The notes under the pieces: generated by a model | Told to the model about the DNA's origin: nothing | The model's input: the letters and a program-made list of their open reading frames with translations, nothing else | Databases searched by the model: none | Translations under genes and position numbers: made by a program | From: Hawksworthiomyces lignivorus | Lineage: Eukaryota > Ascomycota > Sordariomycetes > Ophiostomatales > Ophiostomataceae | DNA: 64,000 bases | Reading direction: 5' to 3' | Assembly (NCBI GenBank): GCA_002917075.1 | Contig: NTMA01000007.1 | Location: forward strand, 186,001-250,000 | In this document: positions 10,561 through 21,801 of the stretch, piece after piece | How the letters are laid out: every line of letters begins with the position of its first letter | How positions within the stretch are numbered: the first letter of the stretch is position 1

Positions 10561-12498
10561 ATGTCTGACACCATTGCTCCTCAACGCCGCTGGGCGACGC
10601 CAGACAAGTAGGAAACCCAACGTCAAACTATCACCGAGCTTTATCAGCGCTACAAGCTCAGCGAGGTGATGAAACTCATGGAGGATGAGCACCAGTTCTT
10701 CGCCAGGTTGGTGGTGCACCAGCTTGGAAAAGGACAAAACATTCCACCCACTAAACTGTTCTAGCGTCAAGATGTACAAGTCGCACTTCACAAAATGGGG
10801 ACTGCAGAAGAACTTTCGATCCGAGCAGGTCCAAGAGCTTCTTCATCAAAAGAAAGAGAGAGACGCTGCCGGAAAAGCGACAACAATGTTCATAAAGGGG
10901 AAAAAGGTCGACGTGGAAAAGCTCAACATGTACAACCATCGAACATCCAAGAAGAACCAAGAACGAATTCAGACCATCGCCTCCGGCGGCCGTTTGTCGC
11001 CTGCCGCCCACAGACTCCGGGGGGCCGCGGTGGTTTGCCGCACTCTATCACCAGTGCTCTCTTCTGAACAGCTCAACACGGTTGCTGGTAAGAAACAAAT
11101 CCTGAGCAATGACAAGGAACAGGATGGTTTCTGGTCGATCGCAGGTTCCGAAGTCTCCCGCCGAACAGCCGATACACTCACACAGAAGTCATTTTTATTT
11201 GTGTTGTCACCCCCGGACGCCCAAAAAAAAAGTCGAGAAATGCATGTATAACCTATGAATTTACGTGGCCGACAGCTTCAACTCCGGTTGGTGGAGTGGC
11301 GAAACTTGGTGACAAACAATACAGAGACAATGACCAAGCTGACGGGTGTGGTCTGTTTTCGAACGCCATATCGTTCCTAAATCTTGGGTTGACAGATCAA
11401 TCCTTTCGGCTTCTCGGGATCGGTCTCGATCAATACAGACATGTTCTAACCCAAGGCAGTGTCCGGTTGTTTTCCCACATTTATAAGGTTTTCTACATGT
11501 TTAGTCATTATCCGGATATCGCTAATGCTCTCAAAAGACATACCTGTGAGCTGTCTGGAATAATATACGGAATATCTCATCCACTCAGCTTGCTCTGTAG
11601 GGATATTTACGATATGGACTACGATGAATTACAGTCTAGCTGGAGACCATTCGAGGAGTGTTTCTACAAATTCTGCATGGACTGCTTAAAAAAGGACGGC
11701 TATCTTGCATACGACTTTATGGTACATTATCACGCATGGACGGCATACCAAGTCGGATATGGGGTAGTCGACTTTGAAGTTGCCGAGTCAGCCCTTCAGA
11801 AAGACATTGCCACATGGGAACCCCACACGTACTCTTCAAACGCCGGTTCATTTCATCTTAAGACGCTACTTGCAAACTTGTATCTTCTTCAAAATCGAGG
11901 TGACAAGGCATGACAGACTATCTCAGAGTTTCAGGACGGATGGCAGGGTTTTACATATCTCGAAGTCCAGTCAAGAATCGCTGCTCATCAGGGGAGTATT
12001 CAAGAGACTATCGAGTCATGCAATGCCATGATAGATCATTGTTTTAAATACTACGGTCCTGGTGATGTCCTGTCTCTTCGCGCTGTTACCCTTTCTGAAG
12101 CCCTTCTGCGAGAGCTTGGTGAAATCTCTACTGACAATATTCTCCTCGAGCAGTTAGATCGTGGTCTTGATGAACTGTGTAATAGATATGGGGACATGCA
12201 GCTTCACAACAATGAAGAGGACAAGGAATCCCGTTACGCGTTTGGTATGGATATGACGGGGTTTAACGGGCGCCCCGGAAAAAAAAAGAGAGAGAAAATC
12301 GCTGACATTTTAGGTCATAACGGAACCCAAGTCGCTACATTGCCGACAAACGACAACTTCTTTGACCCATGCGATTTTTCGTTCGATGACTGTGCAGACA
12401 CCTCATCAAATCCAGAACCTAGCGTTAATGATGAAGGCTTGCTCTTGTTTGGCGATCTTCAACAACACTCAGCAACCGCAAGCATGATTTTGGAATGA
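10561..12498 (+). pseudogene. Clr5-domain protein, degenerate
   Basis: The N-terminus resembles the fungal Clr5 domain (named after the cellulase regulator CLR-5/HTH-like region): RYKLSEVMKLMEDEH, then across a 58-bp intron (10707-10764) VKMYKSHFTKWGLQKN and VDVEKLNMYNHR. The rest resembles the long helical C-terminal part of such proteins, with blocks near 11380-11900 and 11910-12495. Two nonsense codons break it: TAG at 10609-10611, where the family usually has Trp before Glu, and TGA at 11911-11913 in otherwise continuous coding sequence. The frame also stops near 11250 before the second block, so another intron or indel is needed there. The coding pattern is well kept, so inactivation looks recent. 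A selenocysteine or readthrough explanation is unlikely in fungi. Confidence 0.72.
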
Positions 12499-12803
12499 AG
12501 TCCTGACTCCGAACTTCAGTTTTTTGCGGATTAGAACATGATTAGAGAAATTAATCGAAGATAGGACCATTAAAATCCACGTAACAGGTAGTATTGGCGA
12601 TATGTATTACTGTAGGAACAGATTATTGAGGAGGAAAAGGCTTGGCAATTCCCAGATCCAGCAGCTCCGTCGCAGAGAGATCCCCGATAGGAAAGCATGC
12701 CATGCCAGGGAATAATCCAGTTATCTGAGCCAACAAGAGAAGTTGCCAAAAAGCTTTATAGGGACTGCACACTCTCACCGCGCCCCTTGGACTCCTTTTA
12801 ATT
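12499..12803. other. Intergenic, no gene seen
   Basis: AT-rich trailer after the Clr5 pseudogene. No motif was recognised. Confidence 0.4.
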
Positions 12804-12940
12804 CCCTTGCTCACACTGTAGCGTAAACAGCGCAGGCAACGCCTGTACAGAGTGCTTAGCGCCAGTGCCAGACTGTGCAGCGCCTGTGCTTGGCTCCAAG
12901 AGAGGAATTGTTTTCAACGAGTATATTCGGATAGGATAAC
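12804..12940 (+). repeat. Dispersed repeat R1, copy a
   Basis: About 137 bp similar, in the same orientation, to 40047-40201. The best conserved core reads TGCCAGACTGTGCAGCGCCTGT, and the shared right end is GGATAGGATAAC or GGTAGGATAAC. The copies differ by scattered substitutions and indels. No coding capacity and no clear terminal inverted repeats are seen, so its class is unknown (MITE or LTR scrap). Confidence 0.75.
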
Positions 12941-13111
12941 AGCAACACAGAACATTCTGGGGTACTATGCGTATAGTTTATACACCGTTCCACGGTCGTC
13001 ATAAAAGACGAAAATGATCAACCGAAATGGGTCATCTCTGTACGAGGTGCAAGTGTTACATCTAGCCTCGTAAGGTGGGTGCGTTGGCCTTGTATGGTAG
13101 TCTATTTTTCA

Positions 13112-14671
13112 CTAATGTACACTGTTACTATGGCCAATTTGGGCGCCCTCTGCGTTCAACTGGAACTGCAGGGCTTCCAAAAGAATGCTTGCACCATCCC
13201 AGCTGCCGGACCACCTGCCCAAAAGGGCCGCCGCTTGGCCGTAGGCTAGCATCAGCTGGGATCGCAGAGGTTCTTTAGCAGTTGGTATCGCATCAACAAC
13301 TAGACTTCCAGCCTTTTGCATCCAGTAGGTCGATAAGAAGGTGGCTATGTGTCTTGCCTCGGAATATGTCGAGATCAAATACGCAGCCACAGACTGCGAC
13401 GGCTCCAACATTAGACATGTCTCCAGCAAGGTGGAGCGCAGGTTCGGGTGCAGCGTGTCCAGTCTCTCGCCGGCGAGAGCCAAGATAGTGCTGTGCAGCG
13501 CGTTGTCCGCAGTTCCGCTTCGAGTTCTCGACTGTGCCCGGTACAGAGAGCAGAGAAACCCCAGGGGATCCTCGGCAGAGAAGGTCAGAGGTTCTGACGG
13601 CTCTGGCAGCGTCGTCGGCCGGACAAGGACGCCGCAGACTTGGTTCTCAATGCAGTAGATAACCCTGTAGAGAGTCGAGAGGACCGGCAGCTGCTCATCG
13701 GTGTCCGACCCCGCAAGGTCGATTACGAGCCGGATGGCGAAGCCGAGCTGCTGGCTAATGTTTCCGCTCGCCGGGCTGAACAGCGTGTAAAGAACCAACA
13801 AGACCACAACCTGCAGCGTAGAGATGGACTGTTCGGCCGTCGCCCTGTCCACGTACTGCAAGGCTCGCGCATGCGCGGCCGACGCCAGGTAAACGAGATT
13901 GGCACTGTGCGCACTATCGCAGTAGCACGCTACGGCACATACCATTTCTAGGATGAAGGCTTCCGTGGGCGGTGGTTCGGGGTCTGTCTCTGCGTCTGGA
14001 GACAGCCATTGGAGCGAGGGGTCGAGAATTGGATAGATTTGGTGGATGGTGTCGAAGAAGAGCTGCTTGAGGTAACGCCTCAAATCGGACGAGACGGACT
14101 CCCCATCCCTCCAAGCTTGAAATGGGAGCTGGACACTTTGTCGTCTGTGCACATCTGACAACATTTCATGGGGCAAGCGAAGGTCTAGCAGCGGTGACTG
14201 AGCTCCCAGGTACCTATAGGTTCCCTGAGAGAAGGCAAAATGATGCTGAGTATGCCCGGATGCCTCTCTCGACTGGGCCACCATCTGCATGCTGGCAGAA
14301 CTGCGACGCAAACCAGACAAGTCACTGTCCCCTGCCAGATGTTCAACCAGGGATGCTATGTAGCTTTATTGGAGTCAGTCTCCTTGTTTAGGTCTTCCTT
14401 CGGCATCAGCGCCGGCTAGTACAAACCTGCGTGGGAGTTCTTCTCGCAGCGCATGATCGTAGTAGATGCATTCGATGTCCGCCTTTGTGCAATTTTCACA
14501 TGACGGAAGCTTGGTGTCGCACCTGAACAGGGAAATCAGAATACAGAAATAACGGACAGATGGACTGCTTGGCTTGAACCTTCTTCTATTCTTTCGACAG
14601 CGCTTGCATGCAGGTAGGGACTTTAATAAGGTGTCCAGATCAATAACCGCAGTCGGGCTTTCAGAAGCCAT
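13112..14671 (-). CDS. Zn2Cys6 fungal transcription factor 2
   Basis: Three exons, 14671-14580, 14522-14427 and 14363-13112, give 479 residues with the frame closed. The first 57-bp intron splits the zinc cluster. Spliced, it reads ACKRCRKNRRRC ... CENC ... C, with spacing CX2CX6CX5CX2CX6C. The second 63-bp intron joins ELPR to SYIASLVEHL, the usual linker/coiled-coil start after the cluster. The remainder is a fungal_trans region: YPILDPSLQWL, a long LQVVVLLVLYTLF helix, and VIYCIENQVCGVLVRPTTLPEP, which is typical of regulators whose domain follows a [LI]xRPxxLP motif. It is shorter than most of the family but complete to its stop. No clear partner gene: the neighbour upstream is a CorA-like gene on the same strand 1 kb away, and downstream is repeat R1. 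Confidence 0.88.
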
Positions 14672-15680
14672 GGGACGCTGTCAGTAGAACCAGCGCGTGC
14701 AGTCAGAAAACGTTGTTTGCAATATTCTTGTTGGCTTTTAGTGGGGCTTGAATTCAAATGCACATTCAAACTTAGCAAATGCATGGCTGCGTTTCGAATG
14801 TTGGAAGGGAATCGTGGGCATCTTCGGCTTGTGTGTCTCTCAACTCGTACTTCTGAGATTAGTGAACGTGGTTGGCTGCTGGCTCGAGTTTCTTATCGTC
14901 CGGACACTAGCACAACCCTTGGATACGTAAGGGAATTCGGCAGATAACAGCCGTTGATTTAGAGCCATACTTATCCTGTACTTGTAAAGCCCGTTGGCCA
15001 TTGGTGTGGCGGCTTAGAGCAGTTATCGCTCGTCTCTTATCTCCCTCCAGGCCAGCCTCCCGATTGAGAAGAGATTCCTATGGCTGTCTAGGTGACAGCT
15101 TCTACTTGAATCGTGGCCCACGAGATGGATAAAAAGTAGTGTAGAAGATTTTTTGTTTTCTTTTCATAATTGTGAGAGAGAGATAGACGACCACGGACTA
15201 CGAGAAAAAGAAGGCTGAGCTTCCCCGATTAGACAAAAATCTACAGATTGAGCCTGTTTGGAAGTCGATTGGAGCTTTGCTGCTAAAGTCAGAAATTAGG
15301 CTTCTCGCCAGAGATCAGAGGTCGACCCGGCCACTTGACTACCACAGCCTTAGAGAAAGAGAGGATCCTACACACGAATATCTGGCCACAATAATACTAC
15401 CGAGTATAGGAGGCTAATTGACTGCAAGCAATAATATTTAAGAATGAGCCGTACCCAAGGTCATTTCCACTCGATATAGCCCAAGACAAAGACTCTTACG
15501 CAATACCTAAGAACTCATCCCCTATGCTCAGTCCAACTCCGGGACTGAGTATATATATTTGGTTCTTACCAAGGACTCGATAGAGCTATCTCGCTGTCTT
15601 CGTCTAGATAAATATCATACATACACAGGCTGCCGTTTTTCAAGTCGATGTGGTCTTTTATCCTGGGTGGAAATTTTCGG
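14672..15680. other. Intergenic, no gene seen
   Basis: Contains the promoter of transcription factor 2 and the 3' flank of the CorA-like gene. A TATATAT stretch lies near 15550. I see no conserved protein, RNA gene or repeat. Confidence 0.45.
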
Positions 15681-17264
15681 CTAGACGTCGGATAAGGCGT
15701 CGCACCCTTTTTCACTGGAACCCTCAAAAAGTTCAAAATTCTTCCGCTGCAACAATCGCCTGGACGAGAAAGGACTCAGAAAGAGCCCTTCATAAGACAG
15801 CGCCGATAATGATAGAACTAGCGCAACCAGTGGGAGTGAGATGACGAAATACATCCAGAACTTGGAGCCACCCGGTGAATACTCATCTACCATGCTAAAG
15901 AGACTCGCAACCCAGGACAATGGGACAAAAACCAGTGCAATATAGGTGACCCGTTTGACGTTGATTGCTTCTGAGATAGACCTCCGTGCGTCGAGCAATT
16001 GGATCATTGATGTGACAAGTCTCATTGCACTCTCCAGTGCAGTTACAAGGTCTTTGGTCTGCAGCGAGAGGTCATCTATATCTCTAAGAAGCATCTCAAA
16101 GGCCTCCTCAGAGTGTTGTCTCGTTGACCAATAGTTAATGAACTCGGCCAGGTGTTTTAACCTGCTTAGAAGGATTCTTGCATATGTGCACCATTTGTGA
16201 AGAGCGTAAATGTTCCGTTCATTGACTTTGACTTCCTTCTCTCTGATCGGATCAGTAAAGTCATACTGCTCCAGGTATAAGAACATTAACTTTATGTGGC
16301 CGACCAATTCTGCTATAACGAGCCTAGTAGGGTAATAACTTAGGCTGAGAATTGTAGGGTTGGCTGGATCGAACCCGGGGGGAGGGTTTCGTAGCGAATG
16401 TTCAATTTTGACCCTGAAGGAAATCCTTTTGGGGGCTTCCTGGTATTCAGAATTATTAAATAACGAGTACTCCGGTAGTCCATTAAGACCAAAAGTTCGT
16501 TGAAGTTCATGGCAAGATACTCTGGCTCTCGGAACGTCTGGTGTTGATGTAAGAGTAACAGCTGGTATTATCGGGTCAACTAGTATCAGACCTATGCCGA
16601 GAAATTTTAGTTGTTTTGTAATATTCGATGGCTTGAGGACAACATTTGAGTAGAACGTACAAACCCACGAGTCTTCTATTGTCTTCAGAGTCACAGAGCA
16701 ATACCCATGCACAACAGCCAACTGTTTTTTCCCAGAAAAATAGGGCAGCAAATGAACGGTTCGAGGGAGATTCGTTGCCGTCTTAAAGAAACGATCATGA
16801 AGCTCGTTCTCGTAAGCGTAGATTTCCCCAAAGTCCAGAACTCGCTTCTCTAGGAGATGGAGGTGGCTTCTCCGGACCAGCTGGGATGGAAGGCGGGCCC
16901 GCGACGCAGCATGGACCTTGTCTATCGCACCTTTGGGAGACGGAGCGATATGGCCGGCAAAGAATAAGGGGTCGATGTCTAATTTTGATCCCAGATGCTC
17001 GATCAGATAAGCATTGATATCCTCAACTATGATGATCCGACCATAGGTCTCAGGAGGAATAGCTACCAAAGCCTCATAATCTTGGGATGTCGTTATCGCT
17101 GAGATAGCGGTCCCGCCTCGCCGTGGGTAGTCGATAGTTGTAATGTGTGATGGCAGTGATGGCTTTTCTAGATTTAGAATATCAGACAGTCTGGCTAATT
17201 CACGATGCTCCCTGGAAACGATGCGGACATATTCGCTGTACGTAGTCCCTTTACGGGAAGCCAT
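15681..17264 (-). CDS. CorA-like membrane protein
   Basis: Single-exon protein of 527 residues from ATG 17264 (MASRKGTTYSEYVR). An upstream in-frame ATG (17363) would add a hydrophobic 33-residue leader that does not match the family. The C-terminus has the two-helix CorA hairpin: INVKRVTYIALVFVPLSWVAS near residue 440-465, a short SMVDEYSPGG loop, then KFWMYFVISLPLVALVLSLS. Magnesium channels of the CorA/MRS2 family carry Gly-Met-Asn at the end of the first helix. Here the matching position reads Ser-Met-Val, so ion selectivity may differ or be lost. Such divergent CorA-like proteins are common in filamentous fungi and often of unknown role. The N-terminal 400 residues are soluble with a predicted helical section before the membrane hairpin. 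No functional partner is evident. Confidence 0.8.
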   Translation of the reverse strand: MASRKGTTYSEYVRIVSREHRELARLSDILNLEKPSLPSHITTIDYPRRGGTAISAITTSQDYEALVAIPPETYGRIIIVEDINAYLIEHLGSKLDIDPLFFAGHIAPSPKGAIDKVHAASRARLPSQLVRRSHLHLLEKRVLDFGEIYAYENELHDRFFKTATNLPRTVHLLPYFSGKKQLAVVHGYCSVTLKTIEDSWVCTFYSNVVLKPSNITKQLKFLGIGLILVDPIIPAVTLTSTPDVPRARVSCHELQRTFGLNGLPEYSLFNNSEYQEAPKRISFRVKIEHSLRNPPPGFDPANPTILSLSYYPTRLVIAELVGHIKLMFLYLEQYDFTDPIREKEVKVNERNIYALHKWCTYARILLSRLKHLAEFINYWSTRQHSEEAFEMLLRDIDDLSLQTKDLVTALESAMRLVTSMIQLLDARRSISEAINVKRVTYIALVFVPLSWVASLFSMVDEYSPGGSKFWMYFVISLPLVALVLSLSALSYEGLFLSPFSSRRLLQRKNFELFEGSSEKGCDALSDV

Positions 17265-17559
17265 TTTACGAGAGGACGGTAAATGTTCCAACTGTAGAGA
17301 TCTCAGTTTCCGTGGACATAAAGACAGATGAAGATTAGTAAATGGAAGTAAAATATAAAGCATCAGAGTACACTACGTAAGGGCTTGATATAAATTGTCT
17401 ATGCCCTGCCCATGCACACCTCAGGCGGGCGAAGAGGCGTGTGTGGCTGTGTAGGGGCTCGGCAGTCCGCAGATGTAGTCACGCAGTGCGCACCCTTGAA
17501 AGTCATACGGATACAATATGGTCTTGGCATAATACGCACTCTCTAACATCCCGATTGAG

Positions 17560-17821
17560 CGGGGTTTGCACGTTCCTACCGCTACCGCCGCCGCTGCCGC
17601 CGCCCTCCCCCTCTTCCTCAGCCTCCTCTACGCCCAAGACGGAGACGGAGCTGCTGCTGCCCAGAATCATCGCGCTGGTCCGCAAGATGATCCAGGCCGC
17701 GTGGTTGCGGCAGGACCTGGCGTCGCTGGAAATCAGCGAGGGGAGCAGTAAGGAGACCAACATTGCCGAGATCTGCAACGTAGAGATCAGCTCCAATAAG
17801 TTCCCACCGCTTCTGACGTGA
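17560..17821 (+). other. GC-rich coding-like block of unknown origin
   Basis: A short GC-rich island in AT-rich surroundings. One open frame gives a Pro/Ser-rich start followed by about 60 residues of normal composition (LLLPRIIALVRKM, then AAWLRQDLASLEIS) ending at a TGA. I do not recognise the family. It could be the last exon or a detached piece of a lost gene. No upstream exon with a start and splice donor was found. Confidence 0.25.
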
Positions 17822-18109
17822 GAGAACAGTTGAGTTATATAGATCTATAAACCATGCAAAGAAATTGTAACATAAATTATTTGTAGCGATTAGTTTCCAC
17901 GTTTTGAACTTGCTAGCTCCGTAATTTTTCTTAGCGATGACCGTGGAAAGGCATCTGAGATGACAAGAAAATAGTGCTCATCGCGAGAAAGGATGCTTCG
18001 CATGAGTGGAGTTTCAATCAACGCATTGTTTCAGCTGTACTAAACTTCCTAAGAAACGAGTACCTGATATAGCAATGTTTGATTTTGTGGGATGTAAAGC
18101 TAATAAGAT

Positions 18110-19303
18110 TTATTCGCCCACCTTTATAACGATTTTTCCGAAGTGCAATCCACCATACATATATTTTAGAGCATCCCTCGCCTCTTCAAACTCAAAGGTG
18201 CGGTCGATAACAGGGTGGATCTCCTTGCTCTCATACACGGTCCGCAACATCTCCTCGGTGCGGTCGCGAGGTCCCACATTGATGCCCTTCAACGTCGCGT
18301 TGCGCCTGATTAAGCTCATACCGATGGCCGGGCGCGGCTTGCTATCGTCCTTCAGTCTAGAGAGGATACCGACCGCACTGATCGTACCCCCCTCGGCCAC
18401 CGCTTTGAGGCTCTGATCCATAGTTCCAGGGCCGCCGGTCTCAACGATAATGTCGGCCCCTTTACCATTGGTGAGTTTTAAGACTTCGGCAGCCCAATCT
18501 GGAGTGTCTTTGTAATTAATTGCGTGATCTGCACCCAGCTCGCATGCGCGCTGAAGCTTCGCGTCTGAGGAGGAGGTGATGATGGCTGAGAAGAACGGCG
18601 TCAGATAGATGAGTAGAGAGACGACATGATATCTAGGGTTGCTACCATGGCTTACTTGTCAGCCCCAGCGCCTTCGCCTGCTGCAGTGCCGTGATAGAGA
18701 CGCCGCCGGTGCCCTGCAGCAAGACGACGTCTTTGCCCCTTCTTGGGTCCCCAATCGGCCGGTCCCAGTTGAGTGCCATCCACGACGTGACAGCCGCCGT
18801 GGTTAGCGTGCTTGCCTCGTCGCTAGTCATGTAGTCCGGGACGGCAACGAGTCCTGATGCCGGGAACACGCGATATTCGGCTAGAACGCCTGGCTGAGGG
18901 ATTCCGATGCCGGCAGCATGGTACACAGCTCGCGTCGGCCCGGTCAAATGGGAAGGGCGCAGCATGGAAAACACACGATCGCCTTTGTGCCATTGCGTCA
19001 TGGCGGCGCTGCCCACCTCGACAACGACGCCGCTCGCGTCCGACGCAGCGACGATAGGCTGCTCAGGTGTCTCATAAGAATCTTTGAAGTCGCCGTTGAT
19101 TACTACGGATGAGAATTAGCCATGTTTAAAAAGAAATAGTAAGATATAGGCTTATAGACTGCACGCTTAGCGTCTCGATAGTTTAGAGATACGCAGCTAA
19201 TTTTGACGAGGACTTCATCTTCCTTCAATTCGGTCGGCTTTGGCACAGTTTCTAGGTGGAGCTGGTCGATTCCATCCATCAAGGTTGTCCACCGTTTCAT
19301 CAT
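18110..19303 (-). CDS. Medium-chain alcohol dehydrogenase/quinone reductase-like protein
   Basis: NAD(P)-dependent oxidoreductase of the MDR superfamily. Exons 19303-19165, 19102-18656 and 18585-18110 close in frame to 353 residues. The GroES-like N-terminal domain has SLNYRDAK ... NGDFKD and the DASGVVVEVG motif. The nucleotide-binding domain has LLQGTGGVSITALQQAKALG followed by ELGADHAINYKD. The Cys ligands of the structural zinc in classical alcohol dehydrogenases are not evident, so this is probably the zinc-independent or single-domain 'zinc-type' subgroup seen widely in fungi. Exon 1 ends at a GTGCAG donor chosen because it restores the usual loop before NGDF; the neighbouring GTCTAT donor breaks the phase. 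Substrate is unknown. It precedes an APC permease on the same strand, but 0.8 kb separates them. Confidence 0.85.
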
Positions 19304-20105
19304 TGTGATCGGTGAGTATATAAGAATATCTCAAGTGAGGAAACTTTTGCCGTTATTTAATAGTCCTGTCGACGACTTCCTGCACAGGCTGTAGTTGAAA
19401 CCAATATAAATCAAGCGGCCAGCTTAAAGGGTAGAATGCTTGAGGCAAGAAATGATCAAGAGTTCTTCAAGCAAATACTTCAAGCGCCCGAATTATGGAC
19501 CTTACAGTTAAAAGCCGTTGATTTCTAATCTACCTCCGCCCTTAAATCCATCTGCGCAAACAAATGATTTACCGGGTTTTAAGCCTTGAAGTCCACAAGT
19601 CTATCCAATCAGATAAGTGGTTGCCAGCTGCTTGGTTCATGATGTTGAATGTCGGCCATTCTGCATAGAGCCGTTCGTCTTCTTACGTTCGCCCTCACGC
19701 CTTCCGAAGTCTCTTTAAGCCAATGCAGTGTCACTCATTCTCAAGTTAGCAATATCACCTTTACTTCAACTTCACTAAACCGTCATAACAAAATTCCGAT
19801 CGATAACTAGGTAAGATATTCTCGTGTCAGCAAAGAGTCTGCATGTTGCAATAGGTTTTCGAGCTCAATGCTTTCTTATGTCATTCATATGATATTCTTT
19901 TTAAAAAAGGGATAACGCACTAGGTTTACTATAAAAAGATTTCTGGTTTGAAGAACTGCAGTATACATATACTTGAGAAACAAATATATAAAGTGGCACC
20001 AGGACATTATGACTGGCTTTGTTTATATGATAAATAGAGTCGAGGTGGACTTTTACTCAGTTTATTAGATAGCAATACTATAACTAAACATAGAACTAAA
20101 TTTAT
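19304..20105. other. Intergenic, promoter-like remnants only
   Basis: Carries the reductase promoter and the permease 3' flank. A pyrimidine-rich leader ending in CTAGGTAAGA near 19805-19817 looks like a plus-strand 5' untranslated exon with a splice donor, but no coding exon follows it. Confidence 0.35.
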
Positions 20106-21801
20106 TTACGACCATAGAATATTGAGTCTCTGCAACCCAGTCTTGGGCTTTTCGGGAGGCTCTGGGTTATCGATTGCTACTTGTATATATGGGCGAATAG
20201 GAATCTCATGCAGAGGTTTGATCTTTGTCTTCTTGATAAATTTGTACCCGAAATAAAAGACGAGAATGAAGGGAATGTTGAAGTAAGAAGAAATGAATGT
20301 CTCAGTGCTCCAGTGACCCTTCATAAAAGTGGTATATCCACTAGTCAAGAGTAGGATCGTGAAGAGAAACAGGCTCGTCCACGGCAGCCATGGCATCAGC
20401 GGTGCGGCCCAAGGAAGTTCTTTGCGGTCAATGCCCTGCGCCCGACATCCATAGTAGAAACGCAGATATGTGATGCATATCACCATCCAATTTGTCAGCG
20501 TCGAGATAGAGATGAGATCTTGCAGCCAGCCAAAGACGGTCGATGCCGAGCTCGAGAGCGTCATATAGCCCAGTGCCATGAAGATTCCGAAGAAGAGAAC
20601 GGCAACATAAGGTATGCCAAACCGGTTAAGACGTAAAAATATCCGCGGTGCTCTACCTTCGCGGGCCAGACCGTACAGCGTGCGGCTGCTGTTGAGCATG
20701 CCCGAGTTGGCAGCAGACCAGGCACTGGTCAGGACTATGGCATTTATTATATGCGGCATCACTTTGATCCCTGCGAGAGTCGCGCTGATGACAAAAGGTG
20801 ACTCCGTGGCGGTGCCGGTGCTACGTAGCAGATCTGGATCGTTGGACGGAACGACCATGCCGACCATAAAGATGGATACGACGTAAAATAGAATAACTCT
20901 CCAGAAGATGCGCTTGGCAGCCAGAGGAATGGCTCGGCGCGGCGCGTGAACTTCAGCTGCAGCCTGGGTGATGCCCTCAACGCCACCATATGCGTACAGG
21001 GCGTTGCTGAAGGTTGTCCAAAATCCAAGAAAGCGGCCAAGTGAGCCAGGAACGCCGAGATACTGTACGAATGGACCCGGATTGCGCCAGTACTTGAAGC
21101 CGATTACTTCATGATCTGGAGCGCCGCCAGCAGCAATGACGATGGCCATAATGTTAACCATGACAATGAGTAGTATCTTCAACATTGCAAAGCTGAATTC
21201 CATCTCTCCATACAACCGGACGAAGAAGAGAGATGTGAGGACGGTGAGGGCTGAGAAGATAGTGATCCACTTATTCAACATGAGCATAATGAAAATATAC
21301 TGAAAATTGGGAGAGAGTAAACCTAGCACTTACAATGGCGTTGTTGACCGTTACCCAGAATTGCATCAATATACTCGCTGCGACAATCTCAGCAGGCAGG
21401 CCGACTATAGACGAATAAATCTGATTCCAGCCATTGGCAAAAGCTAACGCTGGGTCCACGAACATGTCGCTGTATCTAACGATGCCTCCCGTCAGTGGAA
21501 CCAGTGTGCCCATCTCGGCGACGGCCAGAACGACTCCGGATGCCATCAGTCCAATGATAGCATAGCCTAGAAGTGCGCCAAGAGGTCCGCCATTTGCAAT
21601 TGCACGCCCAGATCCGAGAAATAGACCAGTACCGATGGTTCCGGCCAGCGCAATCATCTGGATGTGCCTCTGATGGAGCCCTTGCCTAACGAGGCCAACC
21701 TCCTCAAACCGCTGGGATGTTTCTACATCTCCTACGATAATCTCCACCGGTACGGGGCTAGAACTCGGGTGCTTTTCTGAATCTTTAAAATCAGGATCCA
21801 T
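20106..21801 (-). CDS. APC-family amino-acid permease
   Basis: Plasma-membrane amino-acid/proton symporter related to yeast GAP1/DIP5-type permeases. Two exons, 21801-21334 and 21269-20106, give 543 residues. The 64-bp intron was placed so that VNNAI joins WITIF, restoring the family pattern 'NPAxWI' at the start of TM4. A nearer AG would leave only a 34-bp intron and insert extra residues. Signature segments are the LHQRHIQMIALAGTIGTGLFLGSG start of TM1, GAxLLGYxxxG in TM2, the EMEFSFAMLKI helix, EGITQAAAEVHAPRRAIPLA and SSRTLYGLAREGRAP. All 12 membrane helices are present and the acidic N-terminal tail is normal. The chosen ATG (MDPDFKD) precedes that tail. Substrate range cannot be read from sequence. 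Confidence 0.92.

Noticed and set aside
21300..21333. 34-bp intron in the amino-acid permease
   Set aside because: Too short for splicing. The next AG gives a 64-bp intron and restores the conserved NAI-W junction.
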